Shown: piece after piece, positions 9,983-19,479 of the stretch
How the letters are laid out: each line of letters starts with the position of its first letter
How positions within the stretch are numbered: the first letter of the stretch is position 1
Translations under genes and position numbers: made by a program
From: Peribacillus simplex
GTDB taxonomy: Bacteria; Bacillota; Bacilli; Bacillales; DSM-1321
Length of the DNA stretch: 64,000 nt
Assembly (NCBI RefSeq): GCF_001542915.1
Contig: NZ_LNNH01000012.1
Location: 481,455 to 545,454, forward strand
Direction: 5' to 3'
The notes under the pieces: model-generated
What the model was told of the DNA's origin: nothing
What the model saw: the letters and a program-made list of their open reading frames with translations, nothing else
Database searches by the model: none

Positions 9983-10126
9983 TCATTCGCCTTTTGTCTG
10001 AATCACCTGGGCATGCTTCCCGGATTTATCCTGCATTTGCTTACCGTTATTGCTTCCAGCTTCCCTTGGCTGTGTTCCAAGATGGCTTGGTCTAAAGTGT
10101 TTGGAATCTTTTTTTGGATTACTCAT
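9983..10126 (-). CDS. sspN: Small acid-soluble spore protein N
   Basis: A 47-residue protein beginning [20 protein letters not shown] and ending QVIQTKGE, as in SspN of B. subtilis. GAAGGAGG precedes the ATG at 10126. The candidate forespore promoter at 10145-10174 lies just upstream, and tlp follows downstream. Confidence 0.9.
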   Translation of the reverse strand: MSNPKKDSKHFRPSHLGTQPREAGSNNGKQMQDKSGKHAQVIQTKGE

Positions 10127-10144
10127 TTTATCGCCTCCTTCTAT

Positions 10145-10174
10145 TATAATGGGTGAAAAGGAAGCAATTCATGA
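10145..10174 (-). promoter_or_regulatory. Candidate sigma-G promoter of sspN-tlp
   Basis: On the minus strand TCATG, 18 bases and CATTATA. The -10 fits CATHHTA fully and the -35 fits GHATR in four of five positions. Both are as expected for forespore sigma-G genes. Confidence 0.5.
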
Positions 10175-10207
10175 GTGCCAGATTTTGAAAAGCGCAAAAT
10201 AAAAAGC

Positions 10208-10232
10208 CAGCACGATTGAAGACAACGTACTG
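10208..10232 (-). terminator. Terminator of the FbpB-like gene
   Basis: A seven-pair stem with one G-U pair (CAGTACG and CGTGCTG, minus strand) is followed by GCTTTTTATTTT. Confidence 0.6.
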
Positions 10233-10261
10233 ACTCATATTTAGCTAATGAACCCTCTTGG

Positions 10262-10390
10262 TTACTCAGCTTTTTGCATATGTTTTTTTTCAAGGCGTTC
10301 CTCTAGTCTTTCCATTTGTTTAAGGTCCATCATTAATTCCCTTTTGTTTTCTTTGATCAATTCTTCAAATGTTCTTTTTCTTTTTTTCAT
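10262..10390 (-). CDS. FbpB-like small basic protein
   Basis: A 42-residue Lys/Glu-rich helical protein: MKKRKRTFEELIKENKREL followed by ERLEERLEKKHMQKAE. The FEEL(I/V)KENK..L pattern and size fit the FbpB family of small basic proteins, known in B. subtilis as Fur-regulated helpers of the FsrA small RNA. AGGTG precedes the ATG. It is an extra gene between sspN and yneN relative to the B. subtilis order as I recall it. Iron control is not shown: a sequence partly matching a Fur box is at 10474-10488, but only one half is good. Confidence 0.65.
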   Translation of the reverse strand: MKKRKRTFEELIKENKRELMMDLKQMERLEERLEKKHMQKAE

Positions 10391-10638
10391 GTTTTCACCT
10401 ACTTTTTTTAGTATATGATTCAGCATTGCCAAATTAACGTAAAATTATGACTATATGGTTTTACAACAATAAATTGTCATAATTATCTGACTTTTAGTAG
10501 CATCAATCATTCCTTACTTTGCCCCTCTTTATACTTTAACCCTTTTCTTATCTTTATTAACCAAAAATTTTGAATTTTAACAATATTATTTTTAATTTTT
10601 GACAACTTTGTTAACAAGCAATCATTCAACGAAAAAAA

Positions 10639-10658
10639 CGGAACCTTTAAAGGTCCCG
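10639..10658 (-). terminator. Terminator of yneN
   Basis: CGGGACC and GGTTCCG flank a six-base loop with one G-U pair, then a T run on the minus strand. It abuts the yneN stop. Confidence 0.8.
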
Positions 10659-11192
10659 CTACTGCATGCTATTCATGTATCGTTCCATATCTTTAAGCTG
10701 CATGGCTGATATCACTTTGTGACTGATCTTGCCTTTCTTGTCGATGAAATATGTAGTAGGAATGCTTAGCACTTTATACTGCTCATTCACTGGATTTTTT
10801 GCACTGTTGCTATCAAGAGGTATGGTGAAGGTGATTTTATTTTCCTTCACAAATGACCGTACATCGTTTTCAGGGTCTATATTGACTGCAAGAACGATGG
10901 CATCATCACCTGCTTGCTTCGTATATTGCTCCATATCCGGCATTTCTTTTTTGCAGGGCGGGCACCACGTTGCCCAAAAATTCAGCATAACCTTTTTCCC
11001 TTTATAATCAGCCAATTCAACTTGTTTTCCATCCAAGGTCTCCAAGGTGAAATTGGGCGCTTTAGCTCCTATTTTCAAACCGCCCAATGAATCCTTTTTC
11101 CCATGGTTGTTTGGTTCATTATCCATCGCTTGTACAATCGCAATTCCAATCAGTGACAGTAAGAGCACTGAGGCGATAATTTTTTTAAGCAT
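10659..11192 (-). CDS. yneN: Thiol-disulfide oxidoreductase, ResA/TlpA-like
   Basis: A membrane-anchored thioredoxin-fold protein of 177 residues. The N-terminus MLKKIIASVLLLSLIGIAIV is a signal anchor. The redox site is WATWCPPCKKEMP, and the cis-Pro loop is VLSIPTTYFIDKKG. It probably reduces or exchanges disulfides of extracytoplasmic proteins; the client is unknown. The ATG at 11192 follows AGGGGGAC; an upstream frame to 11255 has no site. It lies between sspN and citB as in B. subtilis. Confidence 0.85.
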   Translation of the reverse strand: MLKKIIASVLLLSLIGIAIVQAMDNEPNNHGKKDSLGGLKIGAKAPNFTLETLDGKQVELADYKGKKVMLNFWATWCPPCKKEMPDMEQYTKQAGDDAIVLAVNIDPENDVRSFVKENKITFTIPLDSNSAKNPVNEQYKVLSIPTTYFIDKKGKISHKVISAMQLKDMERYMNSMQ

Positions 11193-11357
11193 ACACTTTT
11201 GTCCCCCTAGTCCCAATACAATAAAGTTATTAAGCCATTTCCAGAAATAGAACAACTTCCCTTTTTCATTTTAACAATAAAAAGACATGGGGAATAGTGA
11301 AACCCCTGTATTCGTTTCATGTTATTCGCCCGCTTTCATAATCTTGACACAAAAAAA

Positions 11358-11392
11358 GAATCGGTAAACCTAGGTTCTAGGTTTACCGATTC
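11358..11392 (-). terminator. Terminator of citB
   Basis: A 15-pair perfect stem (GAATCGGTAAACCTA arm) with a five-base loop and a seven-T run on the minus strand, just after the aconitase stop. Confidence 0.92.
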
Positions 11393-11405
11393 CAAAAGGG
11401 CCGAA

Positions 11406-14117
11406 TTAGCCTTTTAATTTATTGCGCAGTACCATTTGAAGGATACCGCCATGACGGTAGTAGTCGATTTCGATTTCTGAGTCGAAACGAACAAGTACAT
11501 CAAATTCTTTCACGTTTCCAGCTTCATCAGTAGCTGTAACGGTTACGATATCACGCGGTTTAACGGTTTCGTCGATTTTAACAGCAATCGCTTCTTTACC
11601 AGTCAATCCAAGCGTTTCAGCGTTTTCGCCTTCTTTGAATTGAAGAGGAAGAACACCCATCAATGCAAGGTTAGAACGGTGAATACGTTCAAAGCTTTCA
11701 GCGATGACCGTTTTGATGCCAAGAAGGTTCGTACCTTTTGCAGCCCAGTCACGAGAGCTTCCCATACCGTAGTCTTTACCAGCGATAACGGCAAGACCTG
11801 TTCCATCAGCTTTGTATTTCATGCAAGCATCATAGATAGCCATTACATCGCCTGTCGGCCAGTAAGTCGTGAATCCGCCTTCTGTACCTGGAGCCACTTG
11901 GTTACGGATACGGATGTTTGCGAATGTTCCGCGCATCATTGCTTCGTGGTTACCGCGACGAGAACCGTAAGAGTTAAAGTCACGCGGTTTCACACCGTTT
12001 TCACGAAGGTAGATACCAGCTGGTGTATCTTTACCGATTGCACCTGCAGGAGAAATGTGGTCAGTAGTTACTGAATCACCGAATTTACCTACAACGCGCA
12101 AGCCAGAAAGCGGGTTAACTGAACCTGGTTCTGGTGATAATCCTTCAAAGAACGGAGGATTTTGAATGTATGTTGATTTGGAATCGAAAGCGTAAATCGC
12201 TTCGTTGCTTGTTTGGATTTCATTCCAACGTTTGTTATCGTTGAATACTGTTTCGTATTCTTTACGGAATAATTCCGGTGTAACCGTTGCTTTAACAGCA
12301 GCGTTTACTTCTTCTTGTGATGGCCAGATATCAGCAAGGTATACATCGTTGCCATCTTTATCTTTACCAAGTGAATCATTGTTAAGATCGAAGTCCACAG
12401 TACCTGCAAGGGCATATGCCACAACTAAAGTTGGAGAAGCAAGGTAGTTTGCTTTCACAAGCGGATGGATACGGCCTTCGAAGTTACGGTTACCTGAAAG
12501 TACTGAAGTTACCAGAAGATCGGCTTCAGCAACAGCTGCTTCGATTTCGTCCGCTAATGGACCTGAGTTACCGATACATGTTGTACAGCCATAACCGACT
12601 ACGTTGAATCCTAATTGATCAAGGTATGGTTGAAGACCTGCATCACGAAGGTAACCAGTAACAACTTTAGAGCCTGGTGCCAATGATGTTTTTACATAAT
12701 CCGGAACTGTCAAGCCTTTTTCAACCGCTTTTTTAGCGATCAGACCTGCTCCAAGCATTACGTATGGATTTGAAGTATTTGTACAGCTCGTGATTGCAGC
12801 AATTGCGATCGCACCAGTTTTCATGACCGATTCTTTGCCATCGGCGAATTTAACAGTCACTTCTTTATCCAATTCGGAATTGTCCATGCCGAAGCCTTGG
12901 TTACCCATTGGTGCATTGATGGCATCATGGAAAGATTTCTTCATTTGAGAAAGCGGAATCAAATCTTGCGGGCGTTTAGGGCCTGAAAGGTTTGGTTCGA
13001 TTGCTGAAAGATCGATTTCCACTACATCGTTGTATGCTGGATCTTCGTTTTCAGGAGCATAGAACAAGCCGTTTTCTTTGCAGTAAGATTCAACCACTTG
13101 GATTTGTTTTTCATCACGGCCTGTTAAGCGCATGTAATCGATCGCTTCTGCATCAACTGGGAAGAAACCGACTGTAGCACCGTATTCAGGAGCCATGTTA
13201 GCGATTGTTGCACGGTCAGCAAGCGGAAGGTATCCTACTCCTGGGCCGTAGAACTCAACGAATTTACCAACTACGCCGTGTGCACGAAGAACTTGCGTTA
13301 CTTTCAAAGCAAGGTCAGTAGCTGTCGTTCCTTTAGGAAGTTGGCCAGTTAGCTTAACACCAACCACTTTTGGAACTGGGAAGTATGATGGCTGTCCAAG
13401 CATGCCTGCTTCAGCTTCGATACCGCCGACGCCCCAACCAAGAACACCGATACCGTTGATCATTGTCGTATGTGAATCCGTACCGAATACAGAATCAGGG
13501 AATACTTCGAAGTCGCCGTTTGGAGTTTCAACTGCGTGTACTACGTTCGCAAGGTACTCAAGGTTAACTTGGTGAACGATACCAGTCGCTGGCGGAACCG
13601 CACGGTAGTTGTTGAATGATTTTTGAGCCCAGCTTAGGAACTGGTAACGCTCTGCATTACGTTCGAATTCAAGATCCATATTGGCATCAAGGGAATCCAT
13701 AGTACCTGCTTTATCAACTTGGACTGAGTGGTCGATTACAAGGTCAACTGGAATTTCCGGGTTGATTTTGTCTGGATCTCCACCAAGGGCCGCGAAGGCA
13801 TTACGTAGAGAAGCTAAATCTACAACAACCGGCACACCCGTGAAATCTTGAAGGATGACACGTGAAGGCTTGAAAGGTACATCTATATCTTGTTGCTCGC
13901 TTGTTCCCCATTTAGCAAGGTTCGCAACATGTTCTTTTGTGATAACTCTTCCGTCCACTTGGCGCAGAACTGCCTCAAGTAATACTTTAATGGAATATGG
14001 AAGGCGTGAAACTTTGCCATCCCCTGCTTTTTCAATAGCGTCTAGGCTGTAGTAGTTGTAGCGTTTCCCTTCAATTTCGAAGGATTTACGCGATTGGTAC
14101 ACGTCATTTTTCGTCAT
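11406..14117 (-). CDS. citB: Aconitate hydratase A
   Basis: Aconitase interconverts citrate and isocitrate in the TCA cycle through a 4Fe-4S cluster; in Bacillus the apo-form also binds RNA. The 903-residue length is normal for AcnA. Visible motifs include [41 protein letters not shown] and [14 protein letters not shown] with the cluster cysteines. Near the C-terminus are [11 protein letters not shown] and [16 protein letters not shown] with the substrate Ser/Arg loop. It is a single-gene unit with its own promoter, terminator and CcpC-type operators. Confidence 0.98.
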   Translation of the reverse strand: MTKNDVYQSRKSFEIEGKRYNYYSLDAIEKAGDGKVSRLPYSIKVLLEAVLRQVDGRVITKEHVANLAKWGTSEQQDIDVPFKPSRVILQDFTGVPVVVDLASLRNAFAALGGDPDKINPEIPVDLVIDHSVQVDKAGTMDSLDANMDLEFERNAERYQFLSWAQKSFNNYRAVPPATGIVHQVNLEYLANVVHAVETPNGDFEVFPDSVFGTDSHTTMINGIGVLGWGVGGIEAEAGMLGQPSYFPVPKVVGVKLTGQLPKGTTATDLALKVTQVLRAHGVVGKFVEFYGPGVGYLPLADRATIANMAPEYGATVGFFPVDAEAIDYMRLTGRDEKQIQVVESYCKENGLFYAPENEDPAYNDVVEIDLSAIEPNLSGPKRPQDLIPLSQMKKSFHDAINAPMGNQGFGMDNSELDKEVTVKFADGKESVMKTGAIAIAAITSCTNTSNPYVMLGAGLIAKKAVEKGLTVPDYVKTSLAPGSKVVTGYLRDAGLQPYLDQLGFNVVGYGCTTCIGNSGPLADEIEAAVAEADLLVTSVLSGNRNFEGRIHPLVKANYLASPTLVVAYALAGTVDFDLNNDSLGKDKDGNDVYLADIWPSQEEVNAAVKATVTPELFRKEYETVFNDNKRWNEIQTSNEAIYAFDSKSTYIQNPPFFEGLSPEPGSVNPLSGLRVVGKFGDSVTTDHISPAGAIGKDTPAGIYLRENGVKPRDFNSYGSRRGNHEAMMRGTFANIRIRNQVAPGTEGGFTTYWPTGDVMAIYDACMKYKADGTGLAVIAGKDYGMGSSRDWAAKGTNLLGIKTVIAESFERIHRSNLALMGVLPLQFKEGENAETLGLTGKEAIAVKIDETVKPRDIVTVTATDEAGNVKEFDVLVRFDSEIEIDYYRHGGILQMVLRNKLKG

Positions 14118-14278
14118 GAATATTACCCCCTATTAAACTGTCAGAACAACTTATTCTGCACATGAAAGTAAAACCTGGTTCACTGAAACCATGTTTACCA
14201 ATAAATATAAACAAAAAAGTTAGTTTGTCGAATTTTCTCTCTGTTCTCCCACCCTAACTCTTCCTTCAACTTAATACT

Positions 14279-14340
14279 AATATAGAAATGAGTATAAGTA
14301 AATAACAAGAAAGTTATTGTTTTTGATAAGTTTCACTTAT
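14279..14340 (-). promoter_or_regulatory. citB promoter with CcpC-type operators
   Basis: On the minus strand TTGTTA and TATATT (14284-14279) are separated by 18 bases. Upstream at 14326-14340 is ATAAGTTTCACTTAT, an exact ATAA-N7-TTAT dyad as used by CcpC. Nearer the promoter is a second, slightly wider one, ATAA-N8-TTAT (14302-14317). The dyad centre lies near -60, close to the arrangement known at B. subtilis citB. So citrate-responsive repression is likely. Confidence 0.65.
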
Positions 14341-14506
14341 GTTAATAATTCCTTTTTATATGAAAGTGACGTTTAAGAGCCTTACCCGCCTTCCAATTGG
14401 TGAAAAAAACCCCATATACAAGCTGAGAAATTATTCCAACAAAACATATTAGGCAAACATACATAATCATTCCGCATTATCACATTCTATTGGTGGAGGT
14501 GTCGAA

Positions 14507-14659
14507 ATGTCAAAACAAAAGGCAAATCATGTCATACCAGGGATGAATGCAGCAAAAGCACAAGGTAATGGGACAGGATACCATGATGAATTGGGAAATG
14601 AACCGCCATTATCGGAAGAACAAAGACAAAACAACAAAAAAAGAAAGAAAAACCAATAA
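14507..14659 (+). CDS. sspO: Small acid-soluble spore protein O
   Basis: A 50-residue protein beginning [20 protein letters not shown] and ending [14 protein letters not shown], nearly identical to SspO. GGTGGAGGTG precedes the ATG. Divergent from citB as in B. subtilis. Unlike that species, an 86-codon gene on the other strand separates it from sspP. Confidence 0.93.
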   Translation: MSKQKANHVIPGMNAAKAQGNGTGYHDELGNEPPLSEEQRQNNKKRKKNQ

Positions 14660-14684
14660 TATCAATTTTCAGGCATTAATAAGG

Positions 14685-14719
14685 AAGGCTTTTTGAAAAT
14701 CACATGTTCAAAAAGCCTT
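14685..14719. terminator. Terminator between sspO and a convergent gene
   Basis: AAGGCTTTTTGAA, a nine-base loop and its complement with T runs on both sides, so it can serve both convergent genes. Confidence 0.8.
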
Positions 14720-14743
14720 TTCACCCCTCAAATCAGACATCCA

Positions 14744-15004
14744 TCAGTCCTCAGAATTCACTTCTTGGACGATTGCAGAAATATCCTGCTCGAATTGTTT
14801 CAATTGATCCCGTTGGTGCTCAGAAGCGGTAACCAAGGCAGTTTGTATTTGCTGGTAAGCCTCGTTCACTTCCTGCTTCACATGCTTCAATTCCGTTCCA
14901 TAATTCGGTGCCGTCTTTTCGATTGAAGAATATGCATCAAACACCTGTTGGTAACTTTGCTGTGCTTCCTGGAATGCCCTGCGTTTATCTTGTTTATCCT
15001 GCAA
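14744..15004 (-). CDS. Coiled-coil protein of unknown function
   Basis: An 86-residue hydrophilic protein, Gln/Glu-rich and almost wholly helical (FQEAQQSYQQVFDAY, LKHVKQEVNEAYQQIQTAL). No membrane segment or known motif is visible. It starts with TTG at 15004, ten bases after AAGGAG; no ATG lies early in the frame. Placed between sspO and sspP, it may be sporulation-related, but only position suggests this. Confidence 0.65.
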   Translation of the reverse strand: MQDKQDKRRAFQEAQQSYQQVFDAYSSIEKTAPNYGTELKHVKQEVNEAYQQIQTALVTASEHQRDQLKQFEQDISAIVQEVNSED

Positions 15005-15118
15005 TGTGATTCAGCTCCTTAATTAGTATCACTCATAGGATGTACGAGGGTTACAAATATATGTATGTGAATAAAAATCCCCGAATTGCTTATCTTAAGA
15101 TATAGGAGGGATCAGCAT

Positions 15119-15262
15119 ATGAACAAAAATGATGGCAAAGATATTCGAAAAAATGCACCTAAAGGGAATAACCCAGGTCAACCTGCTCCGTTAAGCGGTT
15201 CCCATAAGGTGAAAAATAGACAGCATTCCCGTCAAAAGCATAATAGCGGCCACGATATGTAA
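15119..15262 (+). CDS. sspP: Small acid-soluble spore protein P
   Basis: A 47-residue protein starting [20 protein letters not shown] and ending QKHNSGHDM, matching SspP (CotL) of B. subtilis. ATAGGAGGG precedes the ATG. A strong terminator follows. Confidence 0.92.
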   Translation: MNKNDGKDIRKNAPKGNNPGQPAPLSGSHKVKNRQHSRQKHNSGHDM

Positions 15263-15286
15263 GCTGCTTTTTCATTTGATAACGAA

Positions 15287-15314
15287 GCGGTGCCTGCCAT
15301 TTGCCAGGCACCGC
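15287..15314 (+). terminator. Terminator of sspP
   Basis: GCGGTGCCTG, an eight-base loop and its perfect complement, followed by TCTTTATTT. Confidence 0.88.
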
Positions 15315-15474
15315 TCTTTATTTGGATAACGGACAACCATAAGCTTTATCATTAAACCCTTAAAGTGTTTCACCCATTTAAATCGTCTTCTTATAAAAAT
15401 TACAACTTCCTACTTTTCTATTTTACGATTATGATAGACTATAAGGTCTGATTCCTTATAAAGAGGGTGAGTTC

Positions 15475-16248
15475 ATGCAAGCTTTTCTGAAGCGTTTATC
15501 CCAGCAGCGGGAACGATTGAGCCAGTTAGAGATGGGCGTGTTAGAGTACATATTGCATCATCATGAAATAATTGTGCATATGAATTTAGATGAATTAGCG
15601 AAGAAGCTTTTTGTATCCACGGCAACCATAAGCAGGACATGCCAACAGTTAGGTTTTCGTGGATTTCAAGATTTGAAATACTCATTCATAAAAGAAACGA
15701 CCAAAGAGACCCATAATATTGCTTCTTCTCGTTCTGAAGCCTTAAGTAATCATATTGATCGTTTCAAGCAGGAAATTGAAAGTACGATTGATTATATTGA
15801 TGAAGGAAAAATAATCGAGGCTGCAAAGTATATACATATAAGTAAGCATGTAGAGTTCTTTGGTGTAGGAAATTCACTGCCACCTTGTGTCGATGCAGCA
15901 AGGAAATTAATGTTCTCGGGGAAAATAAGCAGTGCCCGTGAAGATTGGGATGAATTGAGAAGCGTTGCCAATAGTTTACGTGCAGATGATTTGGCGATCT
16001 TGGTTTCGTATAGTGGGGAAACGATATACACATTGGAATACGCCTCCCTGTTAAAGAAGCGCAACGTTAAAACCATTTCCATCACAGGACAACATAATAA
16101 TCGGTTACAGCAAGAGGTGGATTTATCTTTCCAGGCACACGTAATGAATCGCTATTATGGTGAATTAGATATGAGCTCGCGCTTCCCTTTGAGCATTATT
16201 TTGGATTTCATTATTTTAACCTATCTGGAGAAATATAAAGATTCCTAA
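15475..16248 (+). CDS. RpiR-family regulator (HTH plus SIS domain)
   Basis: A 257-residue regulator. The N-terminal HTH_6 domain (about residues 1-75) has NLDELAKKLFVSTATISRTC and LGFRGFQDLKYSF. The C-terminal SIS domain (about 110-240) has FFGVGNS and ILVSYSGETIYTLEYA, which bind phosphosugars. It has its own terminator and lies upstream of the PTS gene, so it probably senses the sugar phosphate that this PTS makes. Whether it activates or represses cannot be told. Confidence 0.9.
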   Translation: MQAFLKRLSQQRERLSQLEMGVLEYILHHHEIIVHMNLDELAKKLFVSTATISRTCQQLGFRGFQDLKYSFIKETTKETHNIASSRSEALSNHIDRFKQEIESTIDYIDEGKIIEAAKYIHISKHVEFFGVGNSLPPCVDAARKLMFSGKISSAREDWDELRSVANSLRADDLAILVSYSGETIYTLEYASLLKKRNVKTISITGQHNNRLQQEVDLSFQAHVMNRYYGELDMSSRFPLSIILDFIILTYLEKYKDS

Positions 16249-16250
16249 AA

Positions 16251-16284
16251 GACCCGTAGAAAATGCCACTGCATTTTACGGGTC
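16251..16284 (+). terminator. Terminator of the RpiR gene
   Basis: GACCCGTA..AAATGC pairs with GCATTTTACGGGTC and is followed by five T residues. Confidence 0.85.
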
Positions 16285-16418
16285 TTTTTCCTTGAACGGG
16301 CAGAATTGTTTGAATATACAAAAAATGTACACACATACATCTAGTCTGTCAACGGTTGATACTTTTGATCCTCAGTGTATATTAAAGTTATGTTTATCCG
16401 CCGGAAGGAGTCAGAATA

Positions 16419-17981
16419 ATGAAAAAGAATAAACGTCTAAAATCACAGCTTTGGGAGTTTTTCCAAGGACTAGGCAAAACGTTCATGCTGCCGGTTGCTT
16501 TATTGGCATTCATGGGGCTCATATTAGGAATTGGAAGCTCGTTCACTAGCCCGACCACTATCGAAGCCTTTCCCTTCTTGAATAATTCTTTCCTTCAGTT
16601 CATCTTTAGTTTCTTGGCGACGATAGGTGGCTTTGCCTTTACTTATTTACCTGTACTTTTCGCAATGGCCATTCCAATGGGTCTGGTACGCTATGAAAAA
16701 GGTGTAGCTGCTTTCTCAGGCTTTACTGGATATGTAATCATGAACTTAGCCATCAATTTCTATTTAACTGAAACGGGAACTTTAGCAAATCCTGAACAAT
16801 TGCGCCAAGCTGGCCAAGGAATGGTAATGGGGATCCAAACCATAGAAACAGGTGTACTGGGGGGCATCATTGCTGGGATTACCGTGTATTTATTACATAA
16901 TCGTTTCTATGAAATTAAATTGCCGGACGCTTTTGCCTTTTTCGGAGGAGCACGGTTTGTCCCTATAGTTACCGCATTCACATTGTCGATTGTGGGTCTG
17001 CTTCTTCCAATGATTTGGCCCATTTTCGCCACAGCCATCGCTTTCATCGGTACCATCATTAATAAATCAGGCATGTTTGGCCCGTTTTTATTCGGTGCCG
17101 GTGAACGTTTATTACTTCCTTTTGGCCTGCACCATATCCTGGTCGCGATGATCCGCTTCACGGAAGCTGGCGGGACAGAAGTTGTCAATGGTAAAACGAT
17201 TTCGGGAGCATTGAATATATTCTATGCCCAATTACAAAGTGGAAGTGCAATCAGCCCTGCTGCAACGGCTTTTTTATCACAAGGTAAAATGCCCACTTTC
17301 ATGTTCGGGTTGCCAGGCGTTGCATTAGCCATATATCATACGGCTCGGATCGAAAACCGTACGAAAATTAAGGGGTTATTAATATCAGGAGTGATTGCCA
17401 CTGCTGTTACAGGTATTACAGAACCTATTGAATTTTTATTCTTGTTTGTAGCCCCCGCTTTGTTCTTAATTCACGCCATTATGACCGGTTTAGGATTTAT
17501 GATTATGGCGTTACTGGGCGTGACCATCGGGAATACAGATGGCGGTTTACTCGATTTCTTAATTTTTGGTATCATGCAGGGATTCGCTACAAAATGGTAT
17601 CTCGTTCTTGTCATTGGACCGATTTGGTTCGGGCTCTATTATATGATTTTCCGCTATGCGATAGTAAAATTCAATTTAAAAACTCCGGGACGGGAAAAGA
17701 TGAGTGATGACCCTGCCAATGATTCTGCTATTACGAAAGGAACAAGCTACAATGCCCAAAAAGTATTATCTGCCCTAGGTGGTAAAGAAAACATCCAATC
17801 ATTGGATAATTGTGTAACCCGCCTTCGTCTCGTCGTGGATGTAATGGACAAAGTAGACGAAAAAATCTTGAAAGAAGAATGTGGCGCTCTTGGAGTTGTG
17901 ATTCTCGATGAGCATAATTTACAAGTCGTCATCGGGCCGCAAGTCGGCCTATTAAAATCACAAATTGAAAAAATTTCATGA
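16419..17981 (+). CDS. malX: PTS permease IICB, MalX/GlvC-like
   Basis: A glucose/maltose-family PTS transporter that imports and phosphorylates a sugar. The IIC domain (about residues 1-420) has some ten membrane segments; GAGERLLLPFGLHHIL and GITEPIEFLFLFVAP are the family signatures. The IIB domain follows a linker, with its phosphorylated Cys465 in DNCVTRLRLVVDV. The 520-residue length fits MalX. No IIA domain is fused, so IIA-Glc must come from elsewhere. GGAAGGAG precedes the ATG, and malY follows after 17 bases. TTGATA and TATATT 16 bases apart lie about 40 bases upstream. The substrate is not certain; alpha-glucosides are typical. Confidence 0.88.
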   Translation: MKKNKRLKSQLWEFFQGLGKTFMLPVALLAFMGLILGIGSSFTSPTTIEAFPFLNNSFLQFIFSFLATIGGFAFTYLPVLFAMAIPMGLVRYEKGVAAFSGFTGYVIMNLAINFYLTETGTLANPEQLRQAGQGMVMGIQTIETGVLGGIIAGITVYLLHNRFYEIKLPDAFAFFGGARFVPIVTAFTLSIVGLLLPMIWPIFATAIAFIGTIINKSGMFGPFLFGAGERLLLPFGLHHILVAMIRFTEAGGTEVVNGKTISGALNIFYAQLQSGSAISPAATAFLSQGKMPTFMFGLPGVALAIYHTARIENRTKIKGLLISGVIATAVTGITEPIEFLFLFVAPALFLIHAIMTGLGFMIMALLGVTIGNTDGGLLDFLIFGIMQGFATKWYLVLVIGPIWFGLYYMIFRYAIVKFNLKTPGREKMSDDPANDSAITKGTSYNAQKVLSALGGKENIQSLDNCVTRLRLVVDVMDKVDEKILKEECGALGVVILDEHNLQVVIGPQVGLLKSQIEKIS

Positions 17982-17998
17982 AAATGGAGTTGTAAATC

Positions 17999-19192
17999 AT
18001 GCAGCACGACTTTAATGAAACAATTGATCGCAAGGGGACATTTTGTACCCAATGGGACTATGTGGAAGATCGATTCGGAGAGAAAGACCTTCTCCCCTTC
18101 TCGATTTCCGATACCGATTTCGGATGTCCACCTGAAATTTTGCAGGCCATCCAGCAACGATTGCAACATGGAATCTTTGGATATACACGCTGGAACCACT
18201 CACCATTCAAAGACGCAATCACCAATTGGTATAAAAAAAGATTTGTTTGTCCCATTGAAGCAGCTTGGATTACTTATAGTCCCTCCGTCATTTACTCCGT
18301 TTCCAAGATAATCGAGATCATGACGGCCGTGGACGATCACGTTGTCATTCAAACACCGGCGTATGATGCATTCTTTAAAACGATCCAAGATAATAAACGC
18401 CTGATATCAAGTAATGAATTAATCTATCATGAAGGAACATACTCGATCAATTTTTCGGATCTAGAAGAAAAACTAGCCCATCCAAAAGCAAAAGTGCTAC
18501 TACTATGCAGTCCGCATAACCCTACAGGCCGTGTCTGGACTCGTGATGAACTGAATAACATCGTAGCCCTTTGCAATCGATATGATGTATACATTATTTC
18601 CGACGAGATTCATATGGATATCATCCATGAAGGGAATGCCCATACACCAATCATTCATTCGGCTATTGATCCAAATAGATTGTGCATCTGCTCTTCAGCC
18701 AGTAAAACATTCAATACTCCAGGGTTAGGAGGTTCATACTGTCTCATACCAGATAGTAGTATTCGTGAAGCCTTTCTTGTTTCCTTGAAGAATAAAGATG
18801 GGCTATCCAGTGCCAGCGTATTTGGAATGGAAGCACTGATCACCGCTTATAATGAATGTGAATATTGGGTAGACGATTTAACGGGGTATGTACACGACAA
18901 CTTACGGATCATTCAAGATTTTTTAAAGGCACACTTACCGATGCTTTCTTTCCATATACCCGAATCCACCTATCTCGCTTGGATTAATGTGTCGCAACTC
19001 CCCTTTTCCAGCAATCAAATACAGGATTCCCTTGTACATCATGGGAAAGTAGCGATCATGCCTGGCGAAACATTTGGAGAATCAGGGCGCAGTTTTATCA
19101 GATTGAATGTGGGTTGTCCAAAATCAAAGCTATTGGAAGGTCTCGACCGGTTAAAAAAAGCGATAGACTATTTGGAGAATCAAGAGAAATGA
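17999..19192 (+). CDS. malY: PLP-dependent C-S lyase, MalY/PatB-like
   Basis: A fold-type I PLP enzyme of 397 residues, similar to E. coli MalY and B. subtilis PatB. These split cystathionine or cysteine conjugates. LLPFSISDTDFGCPPEI is the MalY/PatB N-terminal signature; SPHNPTGRVW, SDEIHMD (Asp202) and SSASKTFN (Lys236, Schiff base) complete the site. Downstream of a MalX-like PTS, this repeats the malX-malY pairing of enterics. In E. coli MalY also represses the mal system, but no MalT-like regulator is seen here. Confidence 0.88.
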   Translation: MQHDFNETIDRKGTFCTQWDYVEDRFGEKDLLPFSISDTDFGCPPEILQAIQQRLQHGIFGYTRWNHSPFKDAITNWYKKRFVCPIEAAWITYSPSVIYSVSKIIEIMTAVDDHVVIQTPAYDAFFKTIQDNKRLISSNELIYHEGTYSINFSDLEEKLAHPKAKVLLLCSPHNPTGRVWTRDELNNIVALCNRYDVYIISDEIHMDIIHEGNAHTPIIHSAIDPNRLCICSSASKTFNTPGLGGSYCLIPDSSIREAFLVSLKNKDGLSSASVFGMEALITAYNECEYWVDDLTGYVHDNLRIIQDFLKAHLPMLSFHIPESTYLAWINVSQLPFSSNQIQDSLVHHGKVAIMPGETFGESGRSFIRLNVGCPKSKLLEGLDRLKKAIDYLENQEK

Positions 19193-19317
19193 GAAGCAAG
19201 GATTTCTAGCAACCTGGTTTTCTGAATTGACTAGATACGATTTACGGTAAAGGTGCATCTCTCATGAAAAGCAACGGACTGTAGTCGAATACAGATAGAG
19301 TCCTCCGTCCATTAGAA

Positions 19318-19350
19318 AACCCCCAATGGATATATGTCCAAAGGGGGGTT
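19318..19350 (+). terminator. Likely terminator after malY
   Basis: AACCCCC and GGGGGGTT flank an inner TGGA/TCCA stem; the T tract is weak. About 125 bases past malY. Confidence 0.5.
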
Positions 19351-19362
19351 ATTCTTGGCTGT

Positions 19363-19470
19363 TTAAGGTACTTCACCGATGGAAGATTCGGGAATTGCAT
19401 AGATATGATAGTCAACTCCTCTTGCGATTGCAGCTTTTTTCATTTTTGAAACAGCCAACGAAGGAAAACT
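19363..19470 (-). pseudogene. PTS IIB fragment (lactose/cellobiose type), N-terminal half
   Basis: On the minus strand LAVSKMKKAAIARGVDYHIY continues AIPESSIGEVP and stops at 19363. This fits residues about 15-45 of lactose/cellobiose IIB proteins, right after the active-site loop (compare SLLVTKMEQHAKSIGEDAKI in the intact gene at 25150). The CxxGMSTS loop and start are missing. The other half of such a protein lies 20 bases away on the opposite strand. Confidence 0.6.
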
Positions 19471-19479
19471 ATAGAAGGA

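Noticed and set aside
10474-10488. Fur box before the FbpB-like gene.
   Set aside because: Only the GATAAT half fits; the other half has several mismatches, and it lies outside any clear promoter.
11640-12074. 144-codon plus-strand frame opposite citB, and similar long frames opposite other genes.
   Set aside because: These are shadows of strongly coding minus-strand genes with no start signals of their own.
14744-15004. Antisense overlap with spore genes as a regulatory RNA.
   Set aside because: The region has a good ribosome binding site, a TTG start and coding-like composition, so a protein gene is simpler.
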